The notes under the pieces: generated by a model
What the model was told of the DNA's origin: nothing
Databases searched by the model: none
What the model saw: only the letters and a program-made list of their open reading frames with translations
Made by a program: the position numbers and the translations under genes
Assembly (NCBI GenBank): GCA_964579795.1
Contig: CAZOHM010000006.1
Coordinates: forward strand, 29,564-93,563
Source of the DNA: JAEYFP01 sp964579795
GTDB taxonomy: Bacteria; Bacillota; Clostridia; Lachnospirales; Lachnospiraceae
Length of the DNA stretch: 64,000 nucleotides
Direction: 5' to 3'
In this document: positions 44,632 to 53,470 of the stretch, piece by piece
Numbering within the stretch: position 1 is the stretch's first letter
Layout of the letters: each line of letters opens with the position of its first letter

Positions 44632-45621
44632 ATGTATCAAACAGAAAAAAACCGTTATCAGCAAATGACCTACAAACGCTGCGGTCAAAGTGGGCTTATG
44701 CTTCCCGAGGTTTCACTGGGATTGTGGCATAACTTCGGAAACACCGGCGTATATGAAAATATGCGTCAAATGTGTTTTACAGCTTTTGATCATGGTATCA
44801 CCCATTTTGATTTGGCAAATAACTATGGTCCGACACCCGGAAGTGCTGAAAGCAATCTTGGACACATATTAAAAAATGACATGTCTGCATATCGTGATGA
44901 GTTGATCATCAGTACAAAGGCCGGTTATGATATGTGGGAAGGACCTTACGGCAATTGGGGCAGCCGCAAATACTTAATTGCCAGTCTTGATCAAAGTCTG
45001 AACCGACTGGGTCTTGATTATGTGGACATCTTCTATCATCACCGTATGGATCCGGACACTCCTCTGGAAGAAACCATGACTGCACTGAATCAAATTGTAC
45101 AGAGTGGCAAAGCACTCTATGTAGGTCTTTCCAATTATGATGGTGTAACTTTGGAAAAAGCATGTGCAATATTAAAAGAGTTACACTGCCCGTTTATCAT
45201 TAATCAAAATTCTTACAACATTCTGAATCGGACGATTGAAAAAAATGGTCTGATTAACAGCGCCCGAAAGCTTGATAAAGGAATTATCTGTTTCAGTCCT
45301 CTCGCTCAGGGTCTTCTGACAGACAGATACCTCCATGGAATACCGGAAGACAGTCGTATTCGTACAGATGGTCGTTTTCTTCATGAATCACAGATTTCAA
45401 CAGAAATGGTAAACAGACTCTCCGGATTAAATGACATTGCCGCGCAACGAGGAGAGACATTATCACAGATGGCGTTGAAATGGATTTTGAAGGATTCTGC
45501 CATTACGAGTGTCTTGATTGGCGCCTCTCGCCCTGAACAAATCATAACCAATCTGGGCGTATTAAACAGTGCTTCTTTTTCTGAAGAAGAATTGAAAAAA
45601 ATTGACGAATTAACCCCGTAG
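44632..45621 (+). CDS. aldo/keto reductase, YghZ (glyceraldehyde-3-phosphate reductase) type
   Basis: The 329-residue protein has the AKR TIM-barrel pattern: LGLWHNFG, THFDLANNYGP (active-site Asp and Tyr), ISTKAGY, and the C-terminal GASRPEQI NADPH region. The NRYQQMTYKRCGQSGLMLPEVSLGLWHNFG start matches YghZ, which reduces L-glyceraldehyde-3-phosphate and detoxifies aldehydes. GAAGGAG precedes the start. A MerR-type promoter and a strong downstream terminator suggest an aldehyde-inducible gene. Confidence 0.93.
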   Translation: MYQTEKNRYQQMTYKRCGQSGLMLPEVSLGLWHNFGNTGVYENMRQMCFTAFDHGITHFDLANNYGPTPGSAESNLGHILKNDMSAYRDELIISTKAGYDMWEGPYGNWGSRKYLIASLDQSLNRLGLDYVDIFYHHRMDPDTPLEETMTALNQIVQSGKALYVGLSNYDGVTLEKACAILKELHCPFIINQNSYNILNRTIEKNGLINSARKLDKGIICFSPLAQGLLTDRYLHGIPEDSRIRTDGRFLHESQISTEMVNRLSGLNDIAAQRGETLSQMALKWILKDSAITSVLIGASRPEQIITNLGVLNSASFSEEELKKIDELTP

Positions 45622-45683
45622 CAATATCATATAGGTTCAGGCAATGTATCCCTACAAATGCCACAAACTTAATTGTTCCAATA

Positions 45684-45717
45684 AAAAACCAGGAGATTTT
45701 TCAATCTCCCGGTTTTT
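45684..45717 (+). terminator. intrinsic terminator after the YghZ-type gene
   Basis: AAAAACC-A-GGAGATT (45684-45698) pairs with AATCTCC-C-GGTTTTT (45703-45717) around a 4-nt loop, with one mismatch, and TATTTAT follows. The stem runs between A- and T-rich flanks and could work for both converging genes. Confidence 0.85.
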
Positions 45718-45794
45718 ATTTATATTCATATCTGTTTTCTGTCACTGTTACCTTATTTCTATACTCCAAGCAATTTCTATATTTCAAGCAATTT

Positions 45795-46934
45795 CTACAT
45801 TCCAATCATGCCTGAGAATTTCTTCATCACTTCTGAAATCTTTATCTGCTGAGGACATACCTGCTCACAACTCCTACAGCCAATACAATTGGCAGGTCGT
45901 TTATTCTCTTCCATACTGGAAACTGCCATTGGAGCAAGAAAGCCCATACCAACCGCTGTCGAAATATGCTCGTTATAAAGTGCGAGAAGCTCTGGAATCG
46001 GAAGCTGCTTTGGACAATGACTCGTACAATAGTGACATGCTGTACAAGGTACTCCTCCTTTTCTTGTTTCCTCATCCATAAGTGCAACTAATTTGTCAAA
46101 TTCCTTTGATGACAGTGGTTTATCTTCTGCCCATGTTGCAATATTTTCTTTCAGTTGATCAATACTAGACATACCGGATAATACCATTGTAACATTAGGA
46201 ATGCTCTGCAGAAAACGGAAAGCCCATGCCGGAATTTCTTCTTCTGTTCGCATTGTATGCAGCTCGGATACCATTTCTTCTGAAAGATTGCAGAGTTTTC
46301 CGCCACGAAGCGGTTCCATAACCCATATCGGAATTTCACTTTCCGTGCAAAGAGCTGCTTTCTGTTCACATTTTTGAAAATGCCAATCCATATAATTAAG
46401 CTGTAATTGACAAAATTCCATATGCTCACCATAGGCATCCAGAAATTTTTTCATAACATCAATTTCACCATGACAGGAAAAACCAAGATGTCTGATACGT
46501 CCATTCTTCTTTTGCTCCAACAGGTATTCTAAAATTCCAAATTTCGAATCAAGATAGTCTTCAATATTGCCTTCATATACATTATGAAATAAATAGAAAT
46601 CAAAATACTCTGTCTGGCACTTTTTTAGCTGTTCCTCAAAAATCTCCTTTACTTTCGGCATATTTGAATTATCATATCCGGGAAATTTGCTTGCAAGATA
46701 ATAGCTGTCACGCTGATATTTGGATAAAATCTTCCCTGCAACGCGCTCTGATTCCCCATTATGATAGCCCCAGGCAGTATCAAAATAATTAATCCCATGC
46801 TCTATTGCATATGCTATCATTTCCTCTGCAGCATTCTCGTCTATTTTAGCGTCGTTACCATTAATAACCGGCAGTCTCATCATTCCAAGTCCAAGACCTG
46901 ATAATTTAATATTATGATAATCTCTGTAAATCAT
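45795..46934 (-). CDS. aldo/keto reductase with C-terminal 4Fe-4S ferredoxin domain
   Basis: The 379-residue protein has an AKR barrel (LGLGMMRLPV at the start, NYFDTAWGYHNGESERVAGKIL with the active-site Asp and Tyr, and a later GMSSIDQLKENI) and a C-terminal domain with two cysteine clusters, CTACHYCTSHCP and CIGCRSCEQVCP, that bind 4Fe-4S clusters. This type is common in anaerobes and may couple ferredoxin with a carbonyl reductase. It is convergent with the YghZ-type gene. A MerR-type promoter lies 38 bp upstream. Confidence 0.93.
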   Translation of the reverse strand: MIYRDYHNIKLSGLGLGMMRLPVINGNDAKIDENAAEEMIAYAIEHGINYFDTAWGYHNGESERVAGKILSKYQRDSYYLASKFPGYDNSNMPKVKEIFEEQLKKCQTEYFDFYLFHNVYEGNIEDYLDSKFGILEYLLEQKKNGRIRHLGFSCHGEIDVMKKFLDAYGEHMEFCQLQLNYMDWHFQKCEQKAALCTESEIPIWVMEPLRGGKLCNLSEEMVSELHTMRTEEEIPAWAFRFLQSIPNVTMVLSGMSSIDQLKENIATWAEDKPLSSKEFDKLVALMDEETRKGGVPCTACHYCTSHCPKQLPIPELLALYNEHISTAVGMGFLAPMAVSSMEENKRPANCIGCRSCEQVCPQQIKISEVMKKFSGMIGM

Positions 46935-46971
46935 TTTATTCCTCCAACTCTTTGTTATGTCGTATATCTTG

Positions 46972-47002
46972 ATAGTACTACTTAAAGCTAACTAAAAGTC
47001 AA
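46972..47002 (-). promoter_or_regulatory. MerR-type promoter of the ferredoxin-linked aldo/keto reductase
   Basis: On the minus strand TTGACT (47002-46997) and TACTAT (46977-46972) are separated by exactly 19 bp. The spacer carries ACTTTTAG-ttag-CTTTAAGT (8-4-8, 6 of 8 bp symmetric), the same geometry as the promoter at 44553-44583. Confidence 0.7.
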
Positions 47003-47027
47003 GAAATTTTTCTACTAATCTTTTCAA

Positions 47028-47384
47028 TTAATCAATGTCTTTTAGTTTCTTTTCAACCATACCAATCACAACAAAGATTCCTGCGAGGTCAATAACCATA
47101 ACAATCAGCATAAGTAATGCCGTAGCAGATATCGAAAAAATTCTCACAGCTGCGCAAATCAGAACACTTACTACTATAAGTATTGTACTCAGCTTAAAGA
47201 GCAGGTTTGCTGAATACTTCTGTGCAAAATCCCATGCCCGTTCGCTCTTTCTGGAGCCATTGGTCCGATAACCATATATGCTGTTTATTTCCTTTGGGGG
47301 ATGCTTTTTAAATATTAAACTAACAATAAAAAGTGTAACTGGCACTATCATGACAGAAATTAATAGAGCTACGTAATCATTCAT
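47028..47384 (-). CDS. SdpI-family membrane protein
   Basis: The 118-residue protein has three membrane helices (about 5-25, 62-82, 86-110) and the SdpI family signature INSIYGYRTNGSRKSERAWDFAQKYSANL between helices 1 and 2. SdpI gives immunity to the SDP toxin in Bacillus. GAAGGGAG precedes the start, 28 bp after the stop of the giant repeat protein, so it ends the RiPP operon. Its role as immunity protein for the RiPP is inference from that position. Confidence 0.85.
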   Translation of the reverse strand: MNDYVALLISVMIVPVTLFIVSLIFKKHPPKEINSIYGYRTNGSRKSERAWDFAQKYSANLLFKLSTILIVVSVLICAAVRIFSISATALLMLIVMVIDLAGIFVVIGMVEKKLKDID

Positions 47385-47412
47385 AGTAATCTCTCCCTTC
47401 GTTTTCTATCTA

Positions 47413-50400
47413 TTAATGAATCTCTACCTTTACGACAGCCATCCTTGTCATTGTTCCAATAGAAGGTACTGTAAAGCGGATAACACCCTTTGTATCTACT
47501 ACGCCGGTAATCATCTTTGGCTCATAATCACCCTGACTGTAAATAATATAAATATTATCCTTGTAGACTGCTCCCGTTCCCCTCCATAATAAGGTCTTTG
47601 TTCCATCCACAAATCCTTCCATAGGTCTGACTTCCTTTACGGTTAGAAGAGTTGTTGTGTAGCGCTCACCAAACTTCGCCATTGTAAGTTTGTTTGCCTC
47701 CTCTTCATATGCGGTCATATCATCACCACCTGAAACCTGCATGATTTCCTGATCTGTCGTAATCAATTCATTGTCTGCAAGCAGACCTTCGAAATCTTCC
47801 ACATTCTTGTTTCTGCTTTCCTTTTCTGATACTCCGGCTCCGGCAATTGCATTCCATGATTTCTGTCCCGGGGCTGCATCAGCATATTGTCCCGCAAGTC
47901 CCGTGACAAACTTTGACGCGTAGGCCGTCATACCCTCCCGCGTATATTTATACAGCGGATCCTTGTACAGTCGTTTTGCGTCGAGGAACTTTTCATCTGT
48001 GATACCGGACTTTGCCGAATAATTTGGATCCACCTCGAAATATGCTGTATAGGTTGCTTTTGATGTAATATTTCTTACTACATAAGAGGTGTCTGTTGTC
48101 AAAATATTGCTGCCCTGCTGCCATCTACGATAGAAATATCCCTTGTTTGGCGTAGCCGTAATTGTCACTGAGCCATCACTATTAAGTGTTTTGCTTACCT
48201 TTCCTCCACTTGCCGGAGAAGCCAGTACTGTAAGGGCATCATTTCCTTTTTTGAAATAAGCCGTATAAGTAGCGTCTGCACTGATGGTATCCAGTATCAG
48301 ATTAATATCCTTATATGTATTTCCGGCATCATCCTTCCATTCTACGAATAAATAGCCTGCACCTGTATCCGGATAAGCATGCAGTGTTGTTCCGCTGTTA
48401 GAGGCTGAAAAACTTCCTCCACCATCTGTCGTACCACCATCAGCCGGAGAAGACTTTGTCTTAATATTGTATCCAATTCCCTCATATTCTGCAATATATG
48501 TTACATCCTGTTTGATATTTACAAGCATCAGTGGATTAGTAGAAACAACCGTATTGTCCTGTTTTACCCACTGCTTGAATTTGTATGATGCAGCATCCTT
48601 TGCGCGAATGGTAACACTGTCTCCTGCTGTAACAGATAATCTGTCACCCAGACCCTGCGGACCGAACTCCTGCTCCAGATTTCCCGCAGACTGCAGACTA
48701 TAGAACAGCAGTCCTGTTCCATAATTTGAACTGGTCGAAACATCTACAACGATAGTGTTTTTAATAAAATGTGCTGTATAGGTTCCTTCACCATGTACCC
48801 CACCAAGTTCAAGCTTGTTCCATGTCGGATTAGCAGCATCATAGCCTGTCACACCGGCTGCCGTAGTTCCATCATTACTGGACCAGTAGTCAAAGATATA
48901 CCCTGTTTCCGGCTTCGCAATGAGGGTACATGGATCTCCTGGCGCATAATTACCGCCGCCTTCTACTGTTCCTCCATCAATTGGTGATGAATTTGTTTTA
49001 ATATTATAGCCTTCAGCTTCAAACTCTGCATAGAAAGTCATATCACTTGAAAGATTAGATACCGTCAATGGGTTTGAAGTACTTGTTGTGTTATCACTTA
49101 ATGTCCATTTCTTGAATTTATACCCAGCGGAAGCTTTCGCTGTTAAGGTAAAGGTTACCTTTGGTGAAATATCCAATGACTGATTCGTCAAAGATTTTTC
49201 TCCGGAAATTCCCGGAACGGTATAGGTAATCGTTCCAAACATAGCTGGAGAAACATAACCTGTAATCTTTATCAGGCTCTTAATATAGTGAGCGGTATAA
49301 GTCTCATCTCCATAAACGCCGTTGATTGTCAGCTTGTTAATTATCTTTCCACCTTCTGTTTCCTCGACACCACTTGCTGTTGTACCATCCGATGCAGACC
49401 AATGGTCAAATAAATAACCCGTATTCGGAACAGCCTTCAGTTCAACGTTTGATCCACCATCAACAGCTGCTTTTCCAACAACACCATTTACAGTCGTAAT
49501 ACCACCATCAATCGGCGAAGATTTTGCTGTGATATTGTACTGTCCCTTTTCCATTTCAGCTGTATAAACAGAATCAGTCTTTACATTGACCAGATTCAGG
49601 ATTCCATCTCCCTTACCCGTTCCATCTGTAGCCAACCACTGCTTTACGCGATAACCGGACTGTGGTACGACTCTGACTGACGCACTGCCTGAGGAAGACA
49701 TCGTAAATTTCTTTGTAGCCGGAAGAAGAATTTCTGCTGCACCATCAATGCTGACATAAATTTCCGGACTACCACCTGTTCGGTTTACATAATCAGGTGT
49801 CCAGTTAATCGTCACTTCGACAACCTGTTTTACAAAATGCGCTGTATATGTCGCATCGCCATTGATTGATGCGATTGTGAGCGTATTAGTTGTATCATCC
49901 ACTTTTGTTCCCTGAGAAGAAGAACCATCAGAGCAGGACCAGTGATCAAATGAATATCCAGTCTCTGTTGTCGCAGTCAGTGTTGTAGTACCTTCTGCCG
50001 GGAACTCTCCACCTCCGGTTATCGTACCGCCTTCGATTGGATTTGAAACCGTCTTGATTGTATATTTCGGTATATCAAAAACTGCTGTATAGGTTATATT
50101 CTGAGTAACATTAATGAGCTGCATTGGGTTATCGGTATAAGTTTTTCCGGTACTATCCATCCACTTCACAAATTTATAGTTTGTACCGGCAGACGGCGTC
50201 GCTGTCATAGTTGCATTCTTGGTCGCTTTTACCTTGTACTGCTGATTTTCGGTAACGACTGTGACATCGCTGCCCTCCAGCTTAACAGTACCCTTCCCTG
50301 TCGGAGTAGCTGCAACATTAATTTCTACATCCTCTTTTACAAAGACTGCTGTATAAGTCACATCTTCACGCAGATTATTGATTGTAGTATTGGCTGAATA

Positions 50401-53367
50401 ATATAAAGTACCATCAGAGCCTTCCCAGCGATAGAATACATAATGATTGCTTAAGCTGGCCTCTGCGTTCATCATGACACTATCTCCAACTTCTATCTTT
50501 CTCGTACCACCATACTGCAGAATGTTCGAGCTGGAATCTAAAAAGGTGGTTGTACCGCCGGTTGCCGGAGAGGATTTCAGAGTTACATTATAGGTTGCCT
50601 TTTCAAATACAGCTGTATAGCTCTGATCTGCTGTGATGTCTGTAACAGTAAGAGGATTGTCGGTATAAGTCTTTCCCTCATTGGAAATCCAGTGTTTGAA
50701 CTTATATTGGTCACTAAGGGAATTCGTATGTACAGGAGCTGCCGTTGCGGTCAGGACTGCTGTTCCCTTACTCGCTACCTCCATGGATACACTTGGTTTC
50801 CCTTTTTCTGTAGTCGTTTTTACCGAACCTATCTGTACAGCTGCCGTGCCGACCGGCTTATCATCAATTAACAGATATGGCGTTGCACTTACCGATACTA
50901 CATAGCTGTTTTTTGTAAAAACAGCTGTATAAAGGTTTGATTCTTTGATATTTAAAAGCTGCAGATTCTGCTCTGTGCTTGACTGCTCCTTACCGGCACT
51001 GTCCTTCCATGTCCACTTGGAGAAGGAATAGCCTGAATAAGGAGTTGCTGTAATTGTCGCATTCGAACCATATTCATAATTACCTGCACCTGATACACTA
51101 CCACCCTCGATTGGAGAGGCAGCTACACCGATTTCACAGGTTGCCTTACGAAAATATGCGGTACAGATATAATATCCATCACAGACAAAATCAAAGGATG
51201 AATTTTTGTTTGTATTGATTTTATTGCTTGCGGTCCATTCCCAATGATCAAATACATACCCCGCATTTGCACTTGCTGTCAGCTTTGTAGTAAATGTAAT
51301 ACTGCCATCCTTGTCACCTGATGTTACACCGGCTCCAACCGGATTTACGACTGTTGCAACACCTGTCGTATAATCCTTTGTCGAATCAGCAGTATAATTC
51401 CACCTTGCAATATAGGACTCATCTCTTGAAAATGTAAAGCTGGATGAGCCGGCATAATTATAATACTCATTGGCATTTCCATTAATATGACCTTGTGAAG
51501 ATGCATTAAAGCTTGCGGCACTTCCATCCTCCTTATAAAAACTACCCCATTTGTAAGGTGTTGCATCACTCTTATTTCTCATTGCACTATAAAATACTGT
51601 TGCTTTTGGGTTTATAGTATCGTAAACAATGGATTGTTTTGATGAAACTCCCAGTATGGAGCCACTGCCTTGAGCAATAGACGAACGGCCTTCACCTGCC
51701 GGCATGGTAACCAAAGTGATGACACATTTTGTCTTTTGAAATACTGCTGTATAGTGTGCATCTGCATCTACACCGGTAATCGTATAGTTCTGACTGGTTG
51801 CTCCTGTTATCGGCTGTCCATCCTTATACCAGCCTAGAAAGGAATAGTTCTCCTCCGGTGTAGCAACCAGTGTGGCACTACCTCCACTTAACACCGTTCC
51901 TCCGCCTGATACAAAGCCTCCATTTTCAGGAGATGCATCAATTGTGATTTCATAGCTTGCTTCAACAAAGTCTGCAATATATGTCGCATTTTCTGTTACA
52001 TTCGTAATTGTCATAGTTGGTGTCGTTGCAGTATACGCTGCCTCGCCAACCTTTCTCCAGCCAAGAAAACGGTATCCGACCTGTGGCGCAGCTGTCAGAG
52101 TTGCATTCTCACCCTTTTTCACGGTGACGCTCTCTGTAGAACTTCCTCCTGTGATCGGATCGGCTTGTGTACTGATTGTATAGACTGTATTTGCACTTAC
52201 ATCGAGCTCTACCGGATAACCAGCAAGATCAGTTTCATCTGTGCCGCCTCTTTTTTCCGGAACGAGGTAAACATGCTGTGTATCCTTATCAAAGGTACTT
52301 GGCAGCTTAATGACATGTGAACCTGTATTTGTTGTCAGTGTTCCATAATTTGTAAGCGCAGCTCCTGCAGCATTATATGCTCCATCTGTAATCATCACAG
52401 CCACATTACCTGCATTCGTAGCAATACCTTCTACCGTAACTTTTTTATTGGCTTCATCATATGCAACACCAGTCTTTGTCAGTGTTATGCTTGGATCATA
52501 CAGCGTCAGCTTCCAGTTTCTGTTTCTGGAACCTGTAATCGTAGATGGCACCTCTGTATTGTCAGCGACAGATGCCTTGCTTCCACTCGAATAAAGAACA
52601 GAAGAAACATCACCACGTATATTCATACCCATGGAATAGTTACATCTTCCTGAGTCAGTTGCATTACCTGTTTTGGAACGGATAACCTTTCCCACTTCAC
52701 CAGATGCAACACTGAGTACATAAGCATTCCCTACATTCATGCTGGAATTTATGAATCCAGACCGGCTCCATGTACCTGCAGGGCGATTAACGATATTGTC
52801 AAAACCATACTTTCCATCTGTTAACTCTTCTACAGATAACAGGAATAAATAATCTCCATTCAAGGCAGCTGTCTTTGAAATAACCGTTACCATTGAATCT
52901 GTCATTTTTGTATCGGTTGCCTTTGTTGTCGGCAGGATGAGTTCCTTTTCTATATCTGTAAATGTACCGCTTTCATACATGGATGCGGCTTTTTGCTTTA
53001 TAGCGCTTCGTGCCCACTCAAATATCGAGGCATTGGTATCATTGTCGGAAAAGACCATCTTGTCAGTTGTATTTTTTAGCATAAAAAGAGTCCTGCCGCC
53101 AAACGGTACGCTTCCGTTTGCTTCTGTAGCAAGTACATTCCACCTGTTTCCATTCAGTCCAATTGTATCATATCTATTTCCAACGCTCTGGGATGTATCG
53201 AATCCATTAATTCCTGAGGTTCCAAGGTTGATGGTCCTGTAAATACTGGCTTCTACATTCTTTTCTCCTGATAACGGGAGCAGACACAGCATAATCACGA
53301 TAATCATGACTACCGACAGTACCCTTTTTGCATTTTTCCGATTTTTCCCTCTGATTAATTTCATCAT
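47413..53367 (-). CDS. giant secreted protein with about 15 InlB-type repeats
   Basis: The 1,984-residue protein begins with a lysine-rich signal peptide (about 1-40, hydrophobic VLSVVMIIVIMLCLL). Residues about 65-290 resemble DUF6273 (NRWNVL, TLFML, YLFLLSVEEL). From about 393 to 1777 run roughly 15 divergent InlB B-type repeats of 70-105 residues, each with a GYxFxxW core and a YTAxF end. A 207-residue unrelated tail follows. There is no LPXTG sorting signal, so it is likely released or bound non-covalently. It lies 103 bp behind the RiPP precursor and 28 bp before the SdpI-family gene, which suggests a place in the same operon. Its function is unknown. Confidence 0.88.
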   Translation of the reverse strand: MMKLIRGKNRKNAKRVLSVVMIIVIMLCLLPLSGEKNVEASIYRTINLGTSGINGFDTSQSVGNRYDTIGLNGNRWNVLATEANGSVPFGGRTLFMLKNTTDKMVFSDNDTNASIFEWARSAIKQKAASMYESGTFTDIEKELILPTTKATDTKMTDSMVTVISKTAALNGDYLFLLSVEELTDGKYGFDNIVNRPAGTWSRSGFINSSMNVGNAYVLSVASGEVGKVIRSKTGNATDSGRCNYSMGMNIRGDVSSVLYSSGSKASVADNTEVPSTITGSRNRNWKLTLYDPSITLTKTGVAYDEANKKVTVEGIATNAGNVAVMITDGAYNAAGAALTNYGTLTTNTGSHVIKLPSTFDKDTQHVYLVPEKRGGTDETDLAGYPVELDVSANTVYTISTQADPITGGSSTESVTVKKGENATLTAAPQVGYRFLGWRKVGEAAYTATTPTMTITNVTENATYIADFVEASYEITIDASPENGGFVSGGGTVLSGGSATLVATPEENYSFLGWYKDGQPITGATSQNYTITGVDADAHYTAVFQKTKCVITLVTMPAGEGRSSIAQGSGSILGVSSKQSIVYDTINPKATVFYSAMRNKSDATPYKWGSFYKEDGSAASFNASSQGHINGNANEYYNYAGSSSFTFSRDESYIARWNYTADSTKDYTTGVATVVNPVGAGVTSGDKDGSITFTTKLTASANAGYVFDHWEWTASNKINTNKNSSFDFVCDGYYICTAYFRKATCEIGVAASPIEGGSVSGAGNYEYGSNATITATPYSGYSFSKWTWKDSAGKEQSSTEQNLQLLNIKESNLYTAVFTKNSYVVSVSATPYLLIDDKPVGTAAVQIGSVKTTTEKGKPSVSMEVASKGTAVLTATAAPVHTNSLSDQYKFKHWISNEGKTYTDNPLTVTDITADQSYTAVFEKATYNVTLKSSPATGGTTTFLDSSSNILQYGGTRKIEVGDSVMMNAEASLSNHYVFYRWEGSDGTLYYSANTTINNLREDVTYTAVFVKEDVEINVAATPTGKGTVKLEGSDVTVVTENQQYKVKATKNATMTATPSAGTNYKFVKWMDSTGKTYTDNPMQLINVTQNITYTAVFDIPKYTIKTVSNPIEGGTITGGGEFPAEGTTTLTATTETGYSFDHWSCSDGSSSQGTKVDDTTNTLTIASINGDATYTAHFVKQVVEVTINWTPDYVNRTGGSPEIYVSIDGAAEILLPATKKFTMSSSGSASVRVVPQSGYRVKQWLATDGTGKGDGILNLVNVKTDSVYTAEMEKGQYNITAKSSPIDGGITTVNGVVGKAAVDGGSNVELKAVPNTGYLFDHWSASDGTTASGVEETEGGKIINKLTINGVYGDETYTAHYIKSLIKITGYVSPAMFGTITYTVPGISGEKSLTNQSLDISPKVTFTLTAKASAGYKFKKWTLSDNTTSTSNPLTVSNLSSDMTFYAEFEAEGYNIKTNSSPIDGGTVEGGGNYAPGDPCTLIAKPETGYIFDYWSSNDGTTAAGVTGYDAANPTWNKLELGGVHGEGTYTAHFIKNTIVVDVSTSSNYGTGLLFYSLQSAGNLEQEFGPQGLGDRLSVTAGDSVTIRAKDAASYKFKQWVKQDNTVVSTNPLMLVNIKQDVTYIAEYEGIGYNIKTKSSPADGGTTDGGGSFSASNSGTTLHAYPDTGAGYLFVEWKDDAGNTYKDINLILDTISADATYTAYFKKGNDALTVLASPASGGKVSKTLNSDGSVTITATPNKGYFYRRWQQGSNILTTDTSYVVRNITSKATYTAYFEVDPNYSAKSGITDEKFLDAKRLYKDPLYKYTREGMTAYASKFVTGLAGQYADAAPGQKSWNAIAGAGVSEKESRNKNVEDFEGLLADNELITTDQEIMQVSGGDDMTAYEEEANKLTMAKFGERYTTTLLTVKEVRPMEGFVDGTKTLLWRGTGAVYKDNIYIIYSQGDYEPKMITGVVDTKGVIRFTVPSIGTMTRMAVVKVEIH
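48037..52191 (-). repeat. array of about 15 divergent InlB-type protein repeats
   Basis: The encoded repeats fall into two alternating kinds over much of the array: a shorter kind with SPIDGG and GYxFDHWSxxDGT, and a longer kind with KFKxW. At DNA level they have diverged, so the array is not a recent exact expansion. Boundaries are approximate. Confidence 0.8.
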
Positions 53368-53431
53368 CCGTACTCTTCCCTTCGCCTGATCTCTATCCTA
53401 CTAATTCTGTAATTGCAGCTTTTGAGGTTTG

Positions 53432-53449
53432 GGGGTCCCGAAGGACCCC
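53432..53449 (-). terminator. UUCG hairpin between RiPP precursor and giant gene
   Basis: GGGGTCC pairs with GGACCCC (7 bp) around a tetraloop that reads TTCG on the minus strand, a very stable hairpin. The U-tract after it is poor (CAAACCTC), so it probably stabilises the precursor mRNA end or attenuates read-through rather than ends transcription. Confidence 0.65.
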
Positions 53450-53470
53450 TTCCTGCTTTAAAACTAAGCT

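Noticed and set aside
48037..52191. Tandem DNA repeats or a CRISPR array
   Set aside because: The repeats are at protein level, 70-105 residues long and diverged; there are no short identical DNA repeats with spacers.
47413..53367. Cell-wall-anchored (LPXTG) adhesin
   Set aside because: No LPXTG motif, terminal hydrophobic helix or basic tail is seen at the C-terminus (ends VVKVEIH).
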